Positions 8,136 to 17,421 are shown, counted from the first letter of the stretch. The stretch: DNA of 64,000 nucleotides from JAAXQD01 sp963790095 (GCA_963790095.1 CAWBNO010000003.1:1-64000), one strand, 5' to 3'. Notes: generated from the sequence alone by a model not told the origin. Numbers and translations: made by a program.

Positions 8136-9496
8136 ATGAATGCACAATCAATATTTTCTATCCTTGCTACTGTGTTTGCAGTTTGTTTTCTTATCTTAAG
8201 CGCCGACGGCCTTGCGATCGCAGACTCACCGCAAACCAAAAGCATGGATTCTATGTACAAAGCTTTGTCTGAAAGGGTAGAAAAGGGCGTAAGGGGTCCA
8301 ATTGGAGATTGGCACTACTATTGGAAGGACGGTTATTTTAGTATTGACAGCCGAAAGGAAAACATTAAGTTTAGGATCAATGCACAACTCATCGCTGACG
8401 GTGGTAATATTGATTCCGATGATGAACTACAAAACGCATTTTCTGATCTGGACTGCAGTAATATACTTTTTCGTAAGCTGAGCGTCTCTACATATGGTAA
8501 TTTCTATGATACTGTAGATTTTAAAATTGGAATTGACTTTGCCAACGTAAGAGATATTCAGGACATCTGGATTCGCTATATAAAACACCCCTTTCTCAAG
8601 AAAATCAAATTCGGCCACCAGAAAGAACCGTTTTCACTGGAAGACCTCACCAGCATCACCCGATTACATTTATGGAAAGGGCATTGCCCGATACTTCTTT
8701 TGGTTCGGGTCGCAATATCGGCTTCAGATACGATCGCTTAAACCCAGACAGTCGGATAAATTGGGGAACGGGGATTTTTTTAAATACGGGTTCTTTTTCG
8801 ACGGTGGGAGAAGGTGCAAGTCGAATCAGTGAAGCTAATGGATTTGACGTAACCGCTCGAGTTTTCGGTCTTCCGGTATATGATGAAAACGGCAAAAAAA
8901 TGCTGCATCTTGGACTGGGTTACAACTACGGATCACGCAATGAAAATGATTTAGATTCTCCGATGCAATTTCGTACAAGGCCCGAGACCCGCCTCACAGA
9001 CGACAGGCTGGTGGATACGGGATCTATCCCCGGGAATAGGCGGGATGCGGTCAATGCCGAATTGGCAATGGTTTATGGGCCATGGTCTTTTCAGGGACAG
9101 GGTTATTATGTTTCATTAGATGCGAATGCATCAGGCGATCCGGATTTCTGGGGATACTATGCGTTTTTGAGCTACTTTATCACCGGAGAACATCGAAATT
9201 ACAACCGATCCCTCGGTGTTTTTACAGGGGTTGAGCCGCAACCTGTTTTTCATCCAATGAAAGGCGATTGGGGTGCCTGGGAACTTGCATTTAGACATTC
9301 CTATGTTGACTTGAATAACGGCATTATAGAAGGAGGTAAAGAAAGCAATTTCACTGCAGGGCTGAACTGGATTCATAATCGAAATGCTCGAGTAATGTTT
9401 AACTACATCCATGCATATGTTAAAGATCGCGCATCACCGTCTATTGAGAATGGAAGAGCACACATCTTCCAGATACGATTCCAATTAATTTGGTAA
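8136..9496 (+). pseudogene. Phosphate-selective porin O/P-like protein, one frameshift
   Basis: This would be an outer-membrane anion porin. ATG 8136 opens a signal peptide (SILATVFAVCFLILSADGLA) and then the OprO/P pattern: DGYFSIDSRKENIKFRINAQ, VDFKIGIDFANVRDIQDIWI, IKFGHQKEPFSLEDLTSITR. The frame is lost at about 8664-8669. Adding one base turns the reading into SLEDLTSITR-LTFMERALPD and continues in the other frame to a stop at 9496, through ALPDTSFGSGRNIGF and barrel strands ending in QIRFQLIW. So one base is missing from an otherwise full-length gene (about 453 codons). It is either a recent pseudogene or a sequencing error. An earlier in-frame start at 8097 is less likely because the signal peptide fits 8136. 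Confidence 0.75.
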
Positions 9497-9510
9497 CGAT
9501 AAATAGGTCA

Positions 9511-9648
9511 GGGGTCGGAAAAATTTTCAAAATTGGCAAGCAGCCGATGAACGGCCAGGTAAGTGCATATTACAATGTGGAAAAGCCGGACTCTGGCGAC
9601 GACTGGCAATTGCGAGTACAGCTTCAGTTTATTTTCCCAAAGAAATGA
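9511..9648 (+). pseudogene. C-terminal remnant of an outer-membrane barrel protein
   Basis: This is a start-less frame of about 45 codons reading GKIFKIGKQPMNGQVSAYYN and then VEKPDSGDDWQLRVQLQFIF-PKK before the stop at 9646-9648. The pattern (GKQP...NVEKPD...DWQLRVQLQF, aromatic C-terminus) matches the last strands of a common family of outer-membrane transporters. The rest of the gene is absent; it lies 14 bases after the porin stop. Confidence 0.6.
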
Positions 9649-9832
9649 AAACATTTCCGAATTTTATAAGATAATCTTAATATATCTGAAACTTTATATG
9701 AAAGTTCCGAATACAATATATGGTACGAGCAGTTTTTTGGACATGTGAGTGGTATTCATGAATCATGGCAATAAGTTGTGATATTATAATCATTAAGACC
9801 CACCTTGAATTTTAGATTTATTTCATTCACAC

Positions 9833-9897
9833 AAATTTTTCTGATCTACAATTTTAAAGTATACGATACGTAGTTGAGCAAACTTGGCTGGTGATAA
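9833..9897. repeat. AT-rich intergenic repeat, copy B (uninterrupted)
   Basis: This copy matches 4903-4970 over its full length with scattered substitutions (shared blocks AAATTTTTCTGA, CTACAATTTT, GTATACGATA, GGCTGGTGATA or GCCTGGTGATA). A shorter echo, CTGATCTATAATTTCCATGT, lies near 20988. Confidence 0.5.
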
Positions 9898-10036
9898 CTG
9901 CAATGACCTACAAATATCAACCATCTGAATTTATGTGATATTCGAAACATACCAATCAATCAGCTGAATCAGAGATCACTGCTATAGATCAAAGCTCGAC
10001 ATAATTTCAAAAACATTGTGTTTTTAGATATCATAA

Positions 10037-10069
10037 GGGCAAATCCTTTGTCGGGGGTTTGCCTTTTTT
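10037..10069 (+). terminator. Rho-independent terminator-like hairpin
   Basis: The stem GGCAAATCC pairs with GGGTTTGCC (one G-T pair) and is followed immediately by six T. No clear gene ends just upstream, so it may belong to a lost gene or to an untranslated transcript. Confidence 0.5.
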
Positions 10070-10411
10070 GCAATTTTGTAAGAAATAGGATATATGTACT
10101 GAAAATTGAAGTGCTTGAACCTGTGATTATCAAGCTATCAAAGGTGGGCAGCCACTACAACTGCTATAAATTGATACCAAAAGGCCGTGTTTACGTGAAG
10201 AAAGATATGCAATCTTTAATTCATGCCATGTCTCTTTTCCACTTCTATAAATATTGCTGTCATTATTCCTTTATGTTACCTAAATACTAAATGCAGTATT
10301 ATCTCAAATCAATGAACAATATAGCCAAAAACAGGGAAACCCTATATAGGCGTCCAATTTTGAAAAGGTTCATTAAGGAGATAGTTTCATTTAAGATGAA
10401 TAAGGGGTTTT

Positions 10412-11311
10412 ATGATCTGTGTTGTCGGTGAAATTTTATTCGATGTGTTTCCGTCTTACAAACGCCTGGGAGGTGCCCCCTTTAATTTTGCCTTTCACCT
10501 GAAAAATCTCGGTTTTCCCGTTCGATTTATCTCGAGAATCGGAAATGATACCAACGGCAAAAAAATCCTGGGTCTGTTGGAGATGTATCGATTCGACCTG
10601 AATGATATTCAGTTGGATGATATTCACCCCACCGGAACGGTAACGGTCAAACTTGACGAGTATGGCGTGCCGCAATTCCGGATTACTTCCGATGTGGCTT
10701 ACGATTATATCGAGTTTATACCGGAGGTTCACCGGAAATTAATCCGTCAAGCCGAACTGGTTTATTTTGGATCTTTGGTGCAGAGATCTCAACAGGGTTT
10801 TGAGAATGTACAAAAAATCATTGCCAGTAAAGCGTCATCGGCTGTTGGTTTTTATGACATTAACCTGCGGCCGGATTGTTATAATGATCGATTGATTTCC
10901 GAATCGCTTTTACGGGCAAATGCAATAAAGTTAAACCAGGAGGAGTTTGAGGAACTGAAACGGCTCATGATGTTTGAAAAAAACAGCCGCAGTTTTGTTC
11001 AACATCTGCTGGATGCGTATGGACTGAACATCATATCACTGACCAAAGGTCATGAAGGAAGCGATCTATATACCAGAAACGGTAATTTCAGCATTGACGC
11101 GGTAAAACCAGAAATGGTTGCCGATTCTGTTGGTGCCGGTGATGCTTATGCAGCAATGCTTGCTGCAGGTCTTATTAAAAATATGCCGCCGGAGATAATA
11201 ATACAAAATGCCTCTGCCTTTGCGTCATCGATCTGTAAAATAAAAGGGGCGATTCCCGGGACAGAAGCTTTTTACGAGCCATTTCAACCGATATTCGCTG
11301 AAGGAGAGTAA
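10412..11311 (+). CDS. PfkB-family sugar kinase, probable fructokinase
   Basis: This 299-residue ribokinase-fold enzyme phosphorylates a sugar with ATP. The N-terminal signature CVVGEILFDVFPSYKRLGGA followed by PFNFAFHLKNLG is typical of fructokinases. The C-terminal PfkB signature is DSVGAGDAYAAMLAAGL, with the catalytic Asp in GAGD. The start ATG has AAGGGG (10398-10403) upstream. The stop is one base before the GTG start of the sucrose-phosphate synthase, so this heads a three-gene operon. With sucrose phosphorylase downstream releasing fructose, a fructokinase giving fructose-6-phosphate is the natural role. Substrate specificity is inferred from context. Confidence 0.85.
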   Translation: MICVVGEILFDVFPSYKRLGGAPFNFAFHLKNLGFPVRFISRIGNDTNGKKILGLLEMYRFDLNDIQLDDIHPTGTVTVKLDEYGVPQFRITSDVAYDYIEFIPEVHRKLIRQAELVYFGSLVQRSQQGFENVQKIIASKASSAVGFYDINLRPDCYNDRLISESLLRANAIKLNQEEFEELKRLMMFEKNSRSFVQHLLDAYGLNIISLTKGHEGSDLYTRNGNFSIDAVKPEMVADSVGAGDAYAAMLAAGLIKNMPPEIIIQNASAFASSICKIKGAIPGTEAFYEPFQPIFAEGE

Positions 11312-11312
11312 A

Positions 11313-13499
11313 GTGCCGACTCAAAACCTATATATTCAAATGTTCAGCATTCACGGTCTGCTGAGGTCCGAAAGCATGGAGCTTGGCCGTGATGCAGACA
11401 CCGGTGGACAGATAAACTATGTCATTGAACTCTGCCGCCACTTAAGCCGGGCTAAAGAGGTTGGAAAAATCGATCTTTTCACTCGGCTGATTGTGGACAA
11501 AAAGGTTTCTGAAGACTACGCTCAACCCATTGAAAAAGTAAATAAGAAATTCCGGATCGTTCGAATTCAGTGCGGCGGCCGCAAGTACTTCCGGAAGGAA
11601 CTTTTATGGCCTCACCTGGACGAATATATTGACAAGACCATTAAATTCATCAAACGCGAAAATACCATTCCGGACATTGTACACGGTCATTATCCTGATG
11701 CCGGGTATGTGGCCATGCATCTGTCACGCATTTTCGGAATACCCTTAGTGTTTACCGGTCATTCCCTGGGCAGGGCCAAAAAACAAAAGCTCCTGAACGA
11801 TGGTTCGAAAGAAGCGGAGATCAACAAAAAATACAAAATCGACCACCGAATTGCTGTTGAAGAAGAACTGCTGAAATATACGGACCTGATTGTCGCAAGC
11901 ACGACTCAGGAAGTTAATGACCAGTATGGCATGTATCAACACGGTGATCTGCCTGATTTTCAGGTTATACCGCCGGGGCTTAATCTCGACAAATTTTACC
12001 CCTATTATCACGATATTCTACCTGAGAGTGAAAAGTCCGAAGCGGAGATGTATGCTCAGGCCTCTATTTTACAGGAGTTGAACCGTTTTTTTTCCCATCC
12101 CGACAAACCGCTGATTCTGGCTTTATCTCGACCGGACGAACGTAAAAACATTTCCGGGCTTATCAAAGCTTACGGCGAAGACCGAGGACTTCAAGCCGTA
12201 GCCAATCTGGCGGTTTTTGCGGGGATTCGGAAAGATATCGAGACAATGGAAGAAAACGAGAGAGATGTACTGACCCGTATGCTGCTGCTCATGGACAAAT
12301 ATGATCTATACGGCAAGATGGCGATTCCCAAAAAGCACGACTTCGAATATGAAGTTCCGGAGCTGTATCGTGTGGCTGCAAGCAAAAGGGGTGTGTTTGT
12401 CAATCCGGCATGGACGGAGCCTTTTGGCCTGACCCTGTTGGAGGCATCCGCCACCGGCCTTCCTGTTGTTAGTACACAGGACGGCGGACCCCGGGACATT
12501 ATTGCCAACTGCCAAAACGGCATCCTGGTAGATCCGAGTGATACGATAAAAATTGCTGCCAGTATCAGACAAATTCTCACCGATGACGAAAAGTGGGATC
12601 GATATTCGAAAAACGGTATCATTAAGGTTCGTGAGTACTACACCTGGGAACGCCATGCTCAAAAATATATCGAAGAAGTAAAACAGCTCGCAGCAGCACA
12701 AAAAACCTCGGACATGCAGGTCGCCGTTCCCTCGGATTCGATCGGAAAACGATTGGTCAAGCTCAACTATTTTTTAATTACCGATATTGATTACACGCTG
12801 ATCGGCGGAAACAATGGCCATCTTCAAAATCTGATCGAATTGCTCAAAAAACATCGAATGTCTATCGGCTTCGGCGTTGCCACCGGCCGCGATGTAACAT
12901 CCGCCGTTGAATTTTTGAATGAACACGGCGTGCATCATCCCGACGTGATCATTTCATCGGTGGGTACGGAGATCTATTATGGCAAGGCATTGCAGTATGG
13001 GCAGGGATGGGAGACTCACATATCGAACCAATGGGACCGGGAAAAGATCGTCACGCTTCTCGAACGTTTCGGTTTTCTGAGATACCAGGAGGAATCGAAC
13101 CAGAGTCGATTCAAAATAAGCTATTATATGGCCCCCGGTAAAGATAGGATGGCCAAGATCCACGATCTGTTGTCCAAAAACAAATGCCGCTACTGCCTCA
13201 TCTATTCCGGTCAGAAGTATCTGGATATCCTTCCATTCCGGGCTTCCAAAGGCAAGGCCATCCGGTATTTGAGTTACAAATGGGAAATCCCGCTGAGAAA
13301 CTTACTGGTTTGCGGGGATTCCGGCAACGATGAAGAAATGCTTCGTGGAGAGCCTCTGGCCGTCGTGGTCGGTAACTACAGAAAAGAGCTTGAAAAATTA
13401 AAAGGCGCCAGAAATGTTTATTTTGCCGAAAGCGAATACGCCGGCGGAATCCTCGAAGGGATTGAAAAATATGGGTTTATCGAAAAGGCAAGAGGTTGA
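11313..13499 (+). CDS. Bifunctional sucrose-phosphate synthase / sucrose-phosphate phosphatase
   Basis: This 728-residue cytoplasmic enzyme should make sucrose-6-phosphate from a nucleotide-glucose and fructose-6-phosphate and then dephosphorylate it. Residues 1-460 are a GT-B, GT4-type synthase (MFSIHGLLRSESMELGRDAD, TGGQINYVIEL; donor site EPFGLTLLEASATGLPVVST). From about 485 a HAD phosphatase of the sucrose-phosphatase type follows, with motif I DIDYTLIGG (both Asp present), ATGRD, and the late motif VCGDSGNDEEM intact, so the fused phosphatase is probably active. GTG 11313 is preceded by AAGGAG (11303-11308). It is followed by the sucrose phosphorylase gene with minimal spacing. In marine anaerobes sucrose commonly serves as an osmolyte. 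Confidence 0.88.
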   Translation: MPTQNLYIQMFSIHGLLRSESMELGRDADTGGQINYVIELCRHLSRAKEVGKIDLFTRLIVDKKVSEDYAQPIEKVNKKFRIVRIQCGGRKYFRKELLWPHLDEYIDKTIKFIKRENTIPDIVHGHYPDAGYVAMHLSRIFGIPLVFTGHSLGRAKKQKLLNDGSKEAEINKKYKIDHRIAVEEELLKYTDLIVASTTQEVNDQYGMYQHGDLPDFQVIPPGLNLDKFYPYYHDILPESEKSEAEMYAQASILQELNRFFSHPDKPLILALSRPDERKNISGLIKAYGEDRGLQAVANLAVFAGIRKDIETMEENERDVLTRMLLLMDKYDLYGKMAIPKKHDFEYEVPELYRVAASKRGVFVNPAWTEPFGLTLLEASATGLPVVSTQDGGPRDIIANCQNGILVDPSDTIKIAASIRQILTDDEKWDRYSKNGIIKVREYYTWERHAQKYIEEVKQLAAAQKTSDMQVAVPSDSIGKRLVKLNYFLITDIDYTLIGGNNGHLQNLIELLKKHRMSIGFGVATGRDVTSAVEFLNEHGVHHPDVIISSVGTEIYYGKALQYGQGWETHISNQWDREKIVTLLERFGFLRYQEESNQSRFKISYYMAPGKDRMAKIHDLLSKNKCRYCLIYSGQKYLDILPFRASKGKAIRYLSYKWEIPLRNLLVCGDSGNDEEMLRGEPLAVVVGNYRKELEKLKGARNVYFAESEYAGGILEGIEKYGFIEKARG

Positions 13500-13504
13500 G
13501 CACA

Positions 13505-14953
13505 ATGACCATTAAAAACCAGGTTCAATTGATAACGTACCCGGACAGTTTGGGCAAGAATCTAATGGAGCTTCACTATGTGCTTCGTAAATATCTGATC
13601 GATGCCGTAGGCGGTGTTCACATTTTACCCTTCTACCCCTCATCGTCCGACAGGGGTTTCGCACCATTGACCTATGATGATGTCGACTCGAATTTCGGAA
13701 CGTGGGATGACGTGAACAAAATCGGAGAAGATTTTGATTTAATGATCGATTTCATGGTCAACCACATTTCCAGACAATCTCTTTTTTTTCAAGACTATTT
13801 GGAAAACGGCGAAGCTTCGGAGTATGCGGATATGTTTTTGAGTTTCAACAGACTCATACCGGGCGGCGAAATCAGTGATGAGGATCTGGCCAAGGTCTAT
13901 ACCCGGAAACCCCGTCCGCCTTACACGGTTATCGAACGTGCCGACGGGTCCAGAGAGAAAATATGGTGCACATTCGATTACGAACAGATTGACCTGGACC
14001 TGCAATCTCCCAAGACCAGGGAAGTCCTTCGAAATTTTTTGATACGTCTGGCACGCAGCAATGCTAAAGTCATACGGATTGATGCCTTCGCATATACCAC
14101 GATCAAAATCGGAACCAATTGCTTCTTTTTAGAACCGGAGGTTTGGGAACTTCTGGAGTGGTTGAACGATTTCGTTTCCGCATTCAATAAAGACATTCTG
14201 CCTGAAGTTCACGAACACTATTCCTATCAGCTTAAACTCGCCGAAAGAGGGTATTGGGTATATGACTTTTGCCTTCCTATGCTGGTATTGCACACGCTGT
14301 ACCACCACAGTAATCGGAGGTTGGTCAACTGGCTTAACATCTGCCCCCGAAAACAGTTCACCACTTTAGACACCCATGACGGTATCGGCGCGGTAGACGT
14401 TGCTGATTTGCTCAGTCAGGACGAAATCGATCGCACAATAGAAGGCTTGTATGAAAAAGGATCCAATCTAAAAAGGATTTACTCCGGACCGGATTATCAA
14501 AATCTGGATATTTATCAGGTGAACTGTACCTATTATTCGGCCCTGGAGTGCAATGACGATTCATATATCGCAGCACGAACCATACAGTTTTTCACTCCGG
14601 GTATACCGCAAGTGTATTACGTCGGTCTTCTGGCGGGTGAAAACGATATCGAACTGTTGGAAAAAACACAGCTGGGGCGAAATATCAATCGACACAATTA
14701 TACTCTGGAAGAAATTCATGAAGCTTTTAAAAAGCCGGTTGTCCGGCGTTTGCTTCGTCTCATGAAATTTCGAAATTCGTATCCGGCTTTCGACGGTGAA
14801 TTTCGTATCGAAGACTCGCCCGAAAATCAGATGGTGATGACCTGGACAAAGAACAATTATCAAACAACCGCCGCGATTGATTTAAATGATTACCATGTAA
14901 CGATTACTTATTTTGACCCGGAATCCGACACTTCAAAGCAATTTGAGGTTTAG
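13505..14953 (+). CDS. gtfA: Sucrose phosphorylase (GH13_18 family)
   Basis: The enzyme has 482 residues and reversibly converts sucrose plus phosphate to glucose-1-phosphate and fructose. The sequence has the characteristic start KNQVQLITYPDSLGKNL and GGVHILPFYPSSSDRGFAP. The catalytic motifs are VIRIDAFAYTT (nucleophile Asp), LPEVHEHYSY (acid/base Glu) and TLDTHDGIGAVDV (transition-state Asp). ATG 13505 is preferred because AGAGG (13491-13495) sits nine bases upstream; TTG 13496 would overlap the previous stop with no space for a ribosome site. Related members act on glucosylglycerate or sucrose-6-phosphate, but placement next to a sucrose synthase favours sucrose. Confidence 0.85.
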   Translation: MTIKNQVQLITYPDSLGKNLMELHYVLRKYLIDAVGGVHILPFYPSSSDRGFAPLTYDDVDSNFGTWDDVNKIGEDFDLMIDFMVNHISRQSLFFQDYLENGEASEYADMFLSFNRLIPGGEISDEDLAKVYTRKPRPPYTVIERADGSREKIWCTFDYEQIDLDLQSPKTREVLRNFLIRLARSNAKVIRIDAFAYTTIKIGTNCFFLEPEVWELLEWLNDFVSAFNKDILPEVHEHYSYQLKLAERGYWVYDFCLPMLVLHTLYHHSNRRLVNWLNICPRKQFTTLDTHDGIGAVDVADLLSQDEIDRTIEGLYEKGSNLKRIYSGPDYQNLDIYQVNCTYYSALECNDDSYIAARTIQFFTPGIPQVYYVGLLAGENDIELLEKTQLGRNINRHNYTLEEIHEAFKKPVVRRLLRLMKFRNSYPAFDGEFRIEDSPENQMVMTWTKNNYQTTAAIDLNDYHVTITYFDPESDTSKQFEV

Positions 14954-15541
14954 CCGTACCCCATCAAAAATGAAAAAGAAACGGCAGCGGGACAACGCCT
15001 GAAATACTTCTTATCAACACGATCTCATGGACCGTGTAATCGCCGCTAAACCTGCCGTTAACGAATTCACGTATAGCTAACTTGAAGGTTCACTTTTTGA
15101 AGCCCGAAATTTGCATGATTTTGGTACGAAATCTTCAATCCGAAAAACTTTGATATCTTCAATTGAAAGCATGTATCAAGTGCCTGATTTATTCTATGAT
15201 AACATAATACAATATCCCCAAACGATAGTTGTCTCGATTCTTCTATCTATATTTAAACATCCGAAATTTGTGATATGGTCAAAAAGCGGAAAAGAGGTTT
15301 ATGGTGATATGTTATGGTGATCATACGAATCGGACCTGTTTCAATTCTTGAGATTACTCCAACGAAGTTGTACCCACGCAAACTTTCAAATCAGCTGTAT
15401 TCGCGAGTTAGGGAAACATTGTGAAATCATCATCCGAGCGGATTGCCTTGAAAGTGTGATCCATCATGGATCCCCAGTTTGTGAGATTTTATTGAAACAA
15501 AAATAGAAGAGTGCAAGATTGAATCTCAATTTTTGCAGTTT
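14954..15541. other. Intergenic region, no gene seen
   Basis: This 588-base region lies between convergent genes (sucrose phosphorylase and the kinase). It is AT-rich, with several GTGATA words near 15270-15320 and short frames that lack ribosome sites. I see no clear terminator hairpin or RNA gene. Confidence 0.5.
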
Positions 15542-16855
15542 TTAGTAGAGGGGCAAAATATTTTCTCCATAACCTGGAAAAGAGTCGATGATATCCTCCT
15601 TTAACGCCCGAGCATCAGGATAGCGGTTTCCCGGACTCTTTTCCAGGCACTTCAATATGATTCGCTCCATTTTCGGATCTAATTCTTCGTTGAATTTGCT
15701 CGGTGGAGACGGTGGAGCCCTAAGGATTATGTCCATGAGCACTTTCTCCACTTCATGATAAAAAGGGAACATCCCTGTATACAGCACGTACATAACGACA
15801 CCAAGGGCCCAGACGTCCGAGCGCTTTTGGCTTTTTCCCATAATCTGCTCGGGTGCCATATACGGCCGGGAGCCTGTTACCGTATCGGACACCTCTTTCT
15901 CTCTGAGTTCTTTGGCCGCGCCGAAGTCCAGAAGTTTTAGGGTTCCGTCAGGCTGAACCATCACGTTTCCCGGTTTTATGTCCCGATGGATGATCCCGAT
16001 GTCGTGGGAATGCGCCACCACGTCTGTAATCTGAATAACCACCGACGCTGTTTCCGCTTCCTCGAGCTCCCGTTCAATCACCTCATAAAGTGTTTTCCCG
16101 GATATAAACTCCTGAATCAGTGTTTTTTTGTTTTTTATTTCTATCATCTCAAAGACCTTTGGAACCCCTTTATGTCCGGCGAGTTTTCTTAAGATATGGG
16201 CCTCTTCTTCAAACTTGGGGTTAAATTTTTTGTTCAGGGGAATCTTGGCAACAAAAATCTTTGGAGGATCCCTTGTTATGTCTTTGATCTTCCAGACCTC
16301 GCCGAAACTCCCGATTCCCAAACGGTCCACTTTCTCATACCCAAGGTCCAGAAGTTCTTTTTCAGTGGACCTGGGATATAAACCTCGAAAAATCCGTTTC
16401 CGGAATCCTGAAGCGCCGGCACCCTTTTCCATTGGGGCGACCACGTCTATCCTTAACCGTTCATATCCGCCGTCGTCTGCCATACGGACACATACTCCCA
16501 ATCTTTTTATAAGCTCTTTAGAATCCACGGAACCGGTGAGAAAGTCTGCTGCACCGGCTTTCAACGCCGAAGCTGCTGCTTCCTCGGAGAATTTTTCCAG
16601 AATCACAATCACCGGCTTTTCGAGGTTAAAATTTTTGATAATCTGATCAGGGGCAATGTCGAATCCTTTCAAGGAAAAAAGGGCGACATCTATCTTTTTC
16701 TTTTTTGCAAGGGTCCGACGGGCTTCTTTCAAGTCCACGGCGGAATAGACCCGGTAGCCGTATTTGTTGAGAATCCTTTTGAGCCTGGCACCTCCGACCG
16801 GGTCGCTGTCAATAACCAAAACAACTCTTTTTTTGCCATACGGGGTTTGATCCAT
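15542..16855 (-). CDS. Ser/Thr protein kinase with N-terminal degenerate receiver domain
   Basis: The protein is 437 residues. Residues 9-125 look like a response-regulator receiver (VVLVIDSDPVGGARLKRILN), but the phospho-acceptor position at the end of strand 3 is Ser61 (DVALFSLKG instead of a usual LLDL) and the conserved Lys in strand 5 is missing (ADFLTGS). Residues 173-430 are a Hanks-type kinase: glycine loop GIGSFGEV (180-187), Lys204 (FVAKIP), catalytic loop HRDIKPGN (290-297), DFG (310-312), and GSRPYMAPEQ in the activation segment. All catalytic residues are present, and there is no membrane segment, so it is cytoplasmic. The receiver is probably a protein-binding module rather than a phospho-switch. 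No partner phosphatase is seen next to it. Confidence 0.88.
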   Translation of the reverse strand: MDQTPYGKKRVVLVIDSDPVGGARLKRILNKYGYRVYSAVDLKEARRTLAKKKKIDVALFSLKGFDIAPDQIIKNFNLEKPVIVILEKFSEEAAASALKAGAADFLTGSVDSKELIKRLGVCVRMADDGGYERLRIDVVAPMEKGAGASGFRKRIFRGLYPRSTEKELLDLGYEKVDRLGIGSFGEVWKIKDITRDPPKIFVAKIPLNKKFNPKFEEEAHILRKLAGHKGVPKVFEMIEIKNKKTLIQEFISGKTLYEVIERELEEAETASVVIQITDVVAHSHDIGIIHRDIKPGNVMVQPDGTLKLLDFGAAKELREKEVSDTVTGSRPYMAPEQIMGKSQKRSDVWALGVVMYVLYTGMFPFYHEVEKVLMDIILRAPPSPPSKFNEELDPKMERIILKCLEKSPGNRYPDARALKEDIIDSFPGYGENILPLY

Positions 16856-16971
16856 TTTTTAAGACCTCCAGGAAGTTCGCCGATGATAACATGATTATAA
16901 TATAACCCTGAATCGATTATTTCCAAGCAATTCATTTCTATTATCCTACCAGAAAAAATCCTTTAATACTA

Positions 16972-17006
16972 TATATTGTGGCAATTTTTTGTTGACATAC
17001 AAGATA
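16972..17006 (+). promoter_or_regulatory. TTGACA promoter-like element with flanking inverted arms, copy 1
   Basis: TATATTGTG (16972-16980), TTGACA (16992-16997) and TACAAGATA (16998-17006) match an arrangement at 58414-58448, where the arms TATATTGTG and CACAATATA are perfectly inverted around TTGACA. The two sites share about 30 positions, including TATATTGTGG and TTGACA.ACAA. It lies about 50 bases before the run of hairpins at 17.05 kb and is a plausible promoter/operator for it. No strong -10 box is evident. Confidence 0.4.
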
Positions 17007-17049
17007 TGTTAGTTTACAGGGTTTTTAATAAAAATCAAATTGTGTTTGA

Positions 17050-17268
17050 AGTGATCTGGGGTGTCTCAGACCTTCTAAGGTTACGTGAAAGGGGCGACAA
17101 ATATCGCTTGACCCTTTATGTGCGCTATCCTGAAAATAGCGCGGATCTATTCTTAACAGTTCGGGCGACTCCACGCTCAAATTGGGCGAATGGCTCAACC
17201 GAACCCGACGCTGCCTTGGAATAAATTCAAGGCGACATAAGGCAGGATCGTGAGCGATCCTGCCTTAT
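17050..17268 (+). ncRNA. Candidate structured RNA: consecutive hairpins ending in a terminator
   Basis: Within about 220 bases I can pair: AAAGGG-GCGA (17088-17097) with TCGC-TTGA-CCCTTT (17104-17117); GCGCTAT (17122-17128) with ATAGCGC (17136-17142); GTTCGG (17159-17164) with CCGAAC (17199-17204), enclosing TTGGGC/GCTCAA (17182-17198); GCCTTG (17213-17218) with CAAGGC (17228-17233); and finally a 14-bp perfect terminator stem. A frame of 82 codons crosses the region (16976-17224) but shows no recognisable domain or ribosome site. The density of exact helices, the upstream TTGACA element and the end at a terminator suggest a transcribed structured RNA. I do not see tmRNA, SRP, RNase P or cobalamin-riboswitch hallmarks. 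Confidence 0.45.
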
Positions 17269-17274
17269 TTATTT
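17237..17274 (+). terminator. Strong rho-independent terminator
   Basis: There is a perfect 14-bp stem, ATAAGGCAGGATCG (17237-17250) with CGATCCTGCCTTAT (17255-17268), a TGAG loop, and then TTATTTG. It ends the hairpin-rich region and lies 150 bases before the thioesterase gene. Confidence 0.8.
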
Positions 17275-17421
17275 GCTCCGCAACTTTCTTTTTGTTATTA
17301 TACACTTAAAAACGCGTGATAATCCGATTCGGACGTTATCCGTTAAACCTGTTGAAATATCGTTGAACGAAATTCCAACTCCACGGGCATCAATTTTTAA
17401 GACAATACGTTGAGGTGATTC

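Larger units (their letters stand above)
9649..10411. other. Intergenic region with repeat copy B and a terminator-like hairpin
   Basis: This 763-base AT-rich stretch has no gene I can support. A 90-codon frame at 10018 starts inside the terminator region, has no ribosome site and shows no recognisable domain. The region contains the repeat at 9833-9897 and the hairpin at 10037-10069. Confidence 0.5.

Noticed and set aside
10018..10290. 90-codon frame upstream of the sucrose operon
   Set aside because: It begins just before the terminator hairpin and runs through it, has no ribosome site and no domain; treated as intergenic.
16976..17224. 82-codon frame across the hairpin-rich element
   Set aside because: No ribosome site or known domain, and it runs through five hairpins; RNA structure explains the region better, although coding is not excluded.
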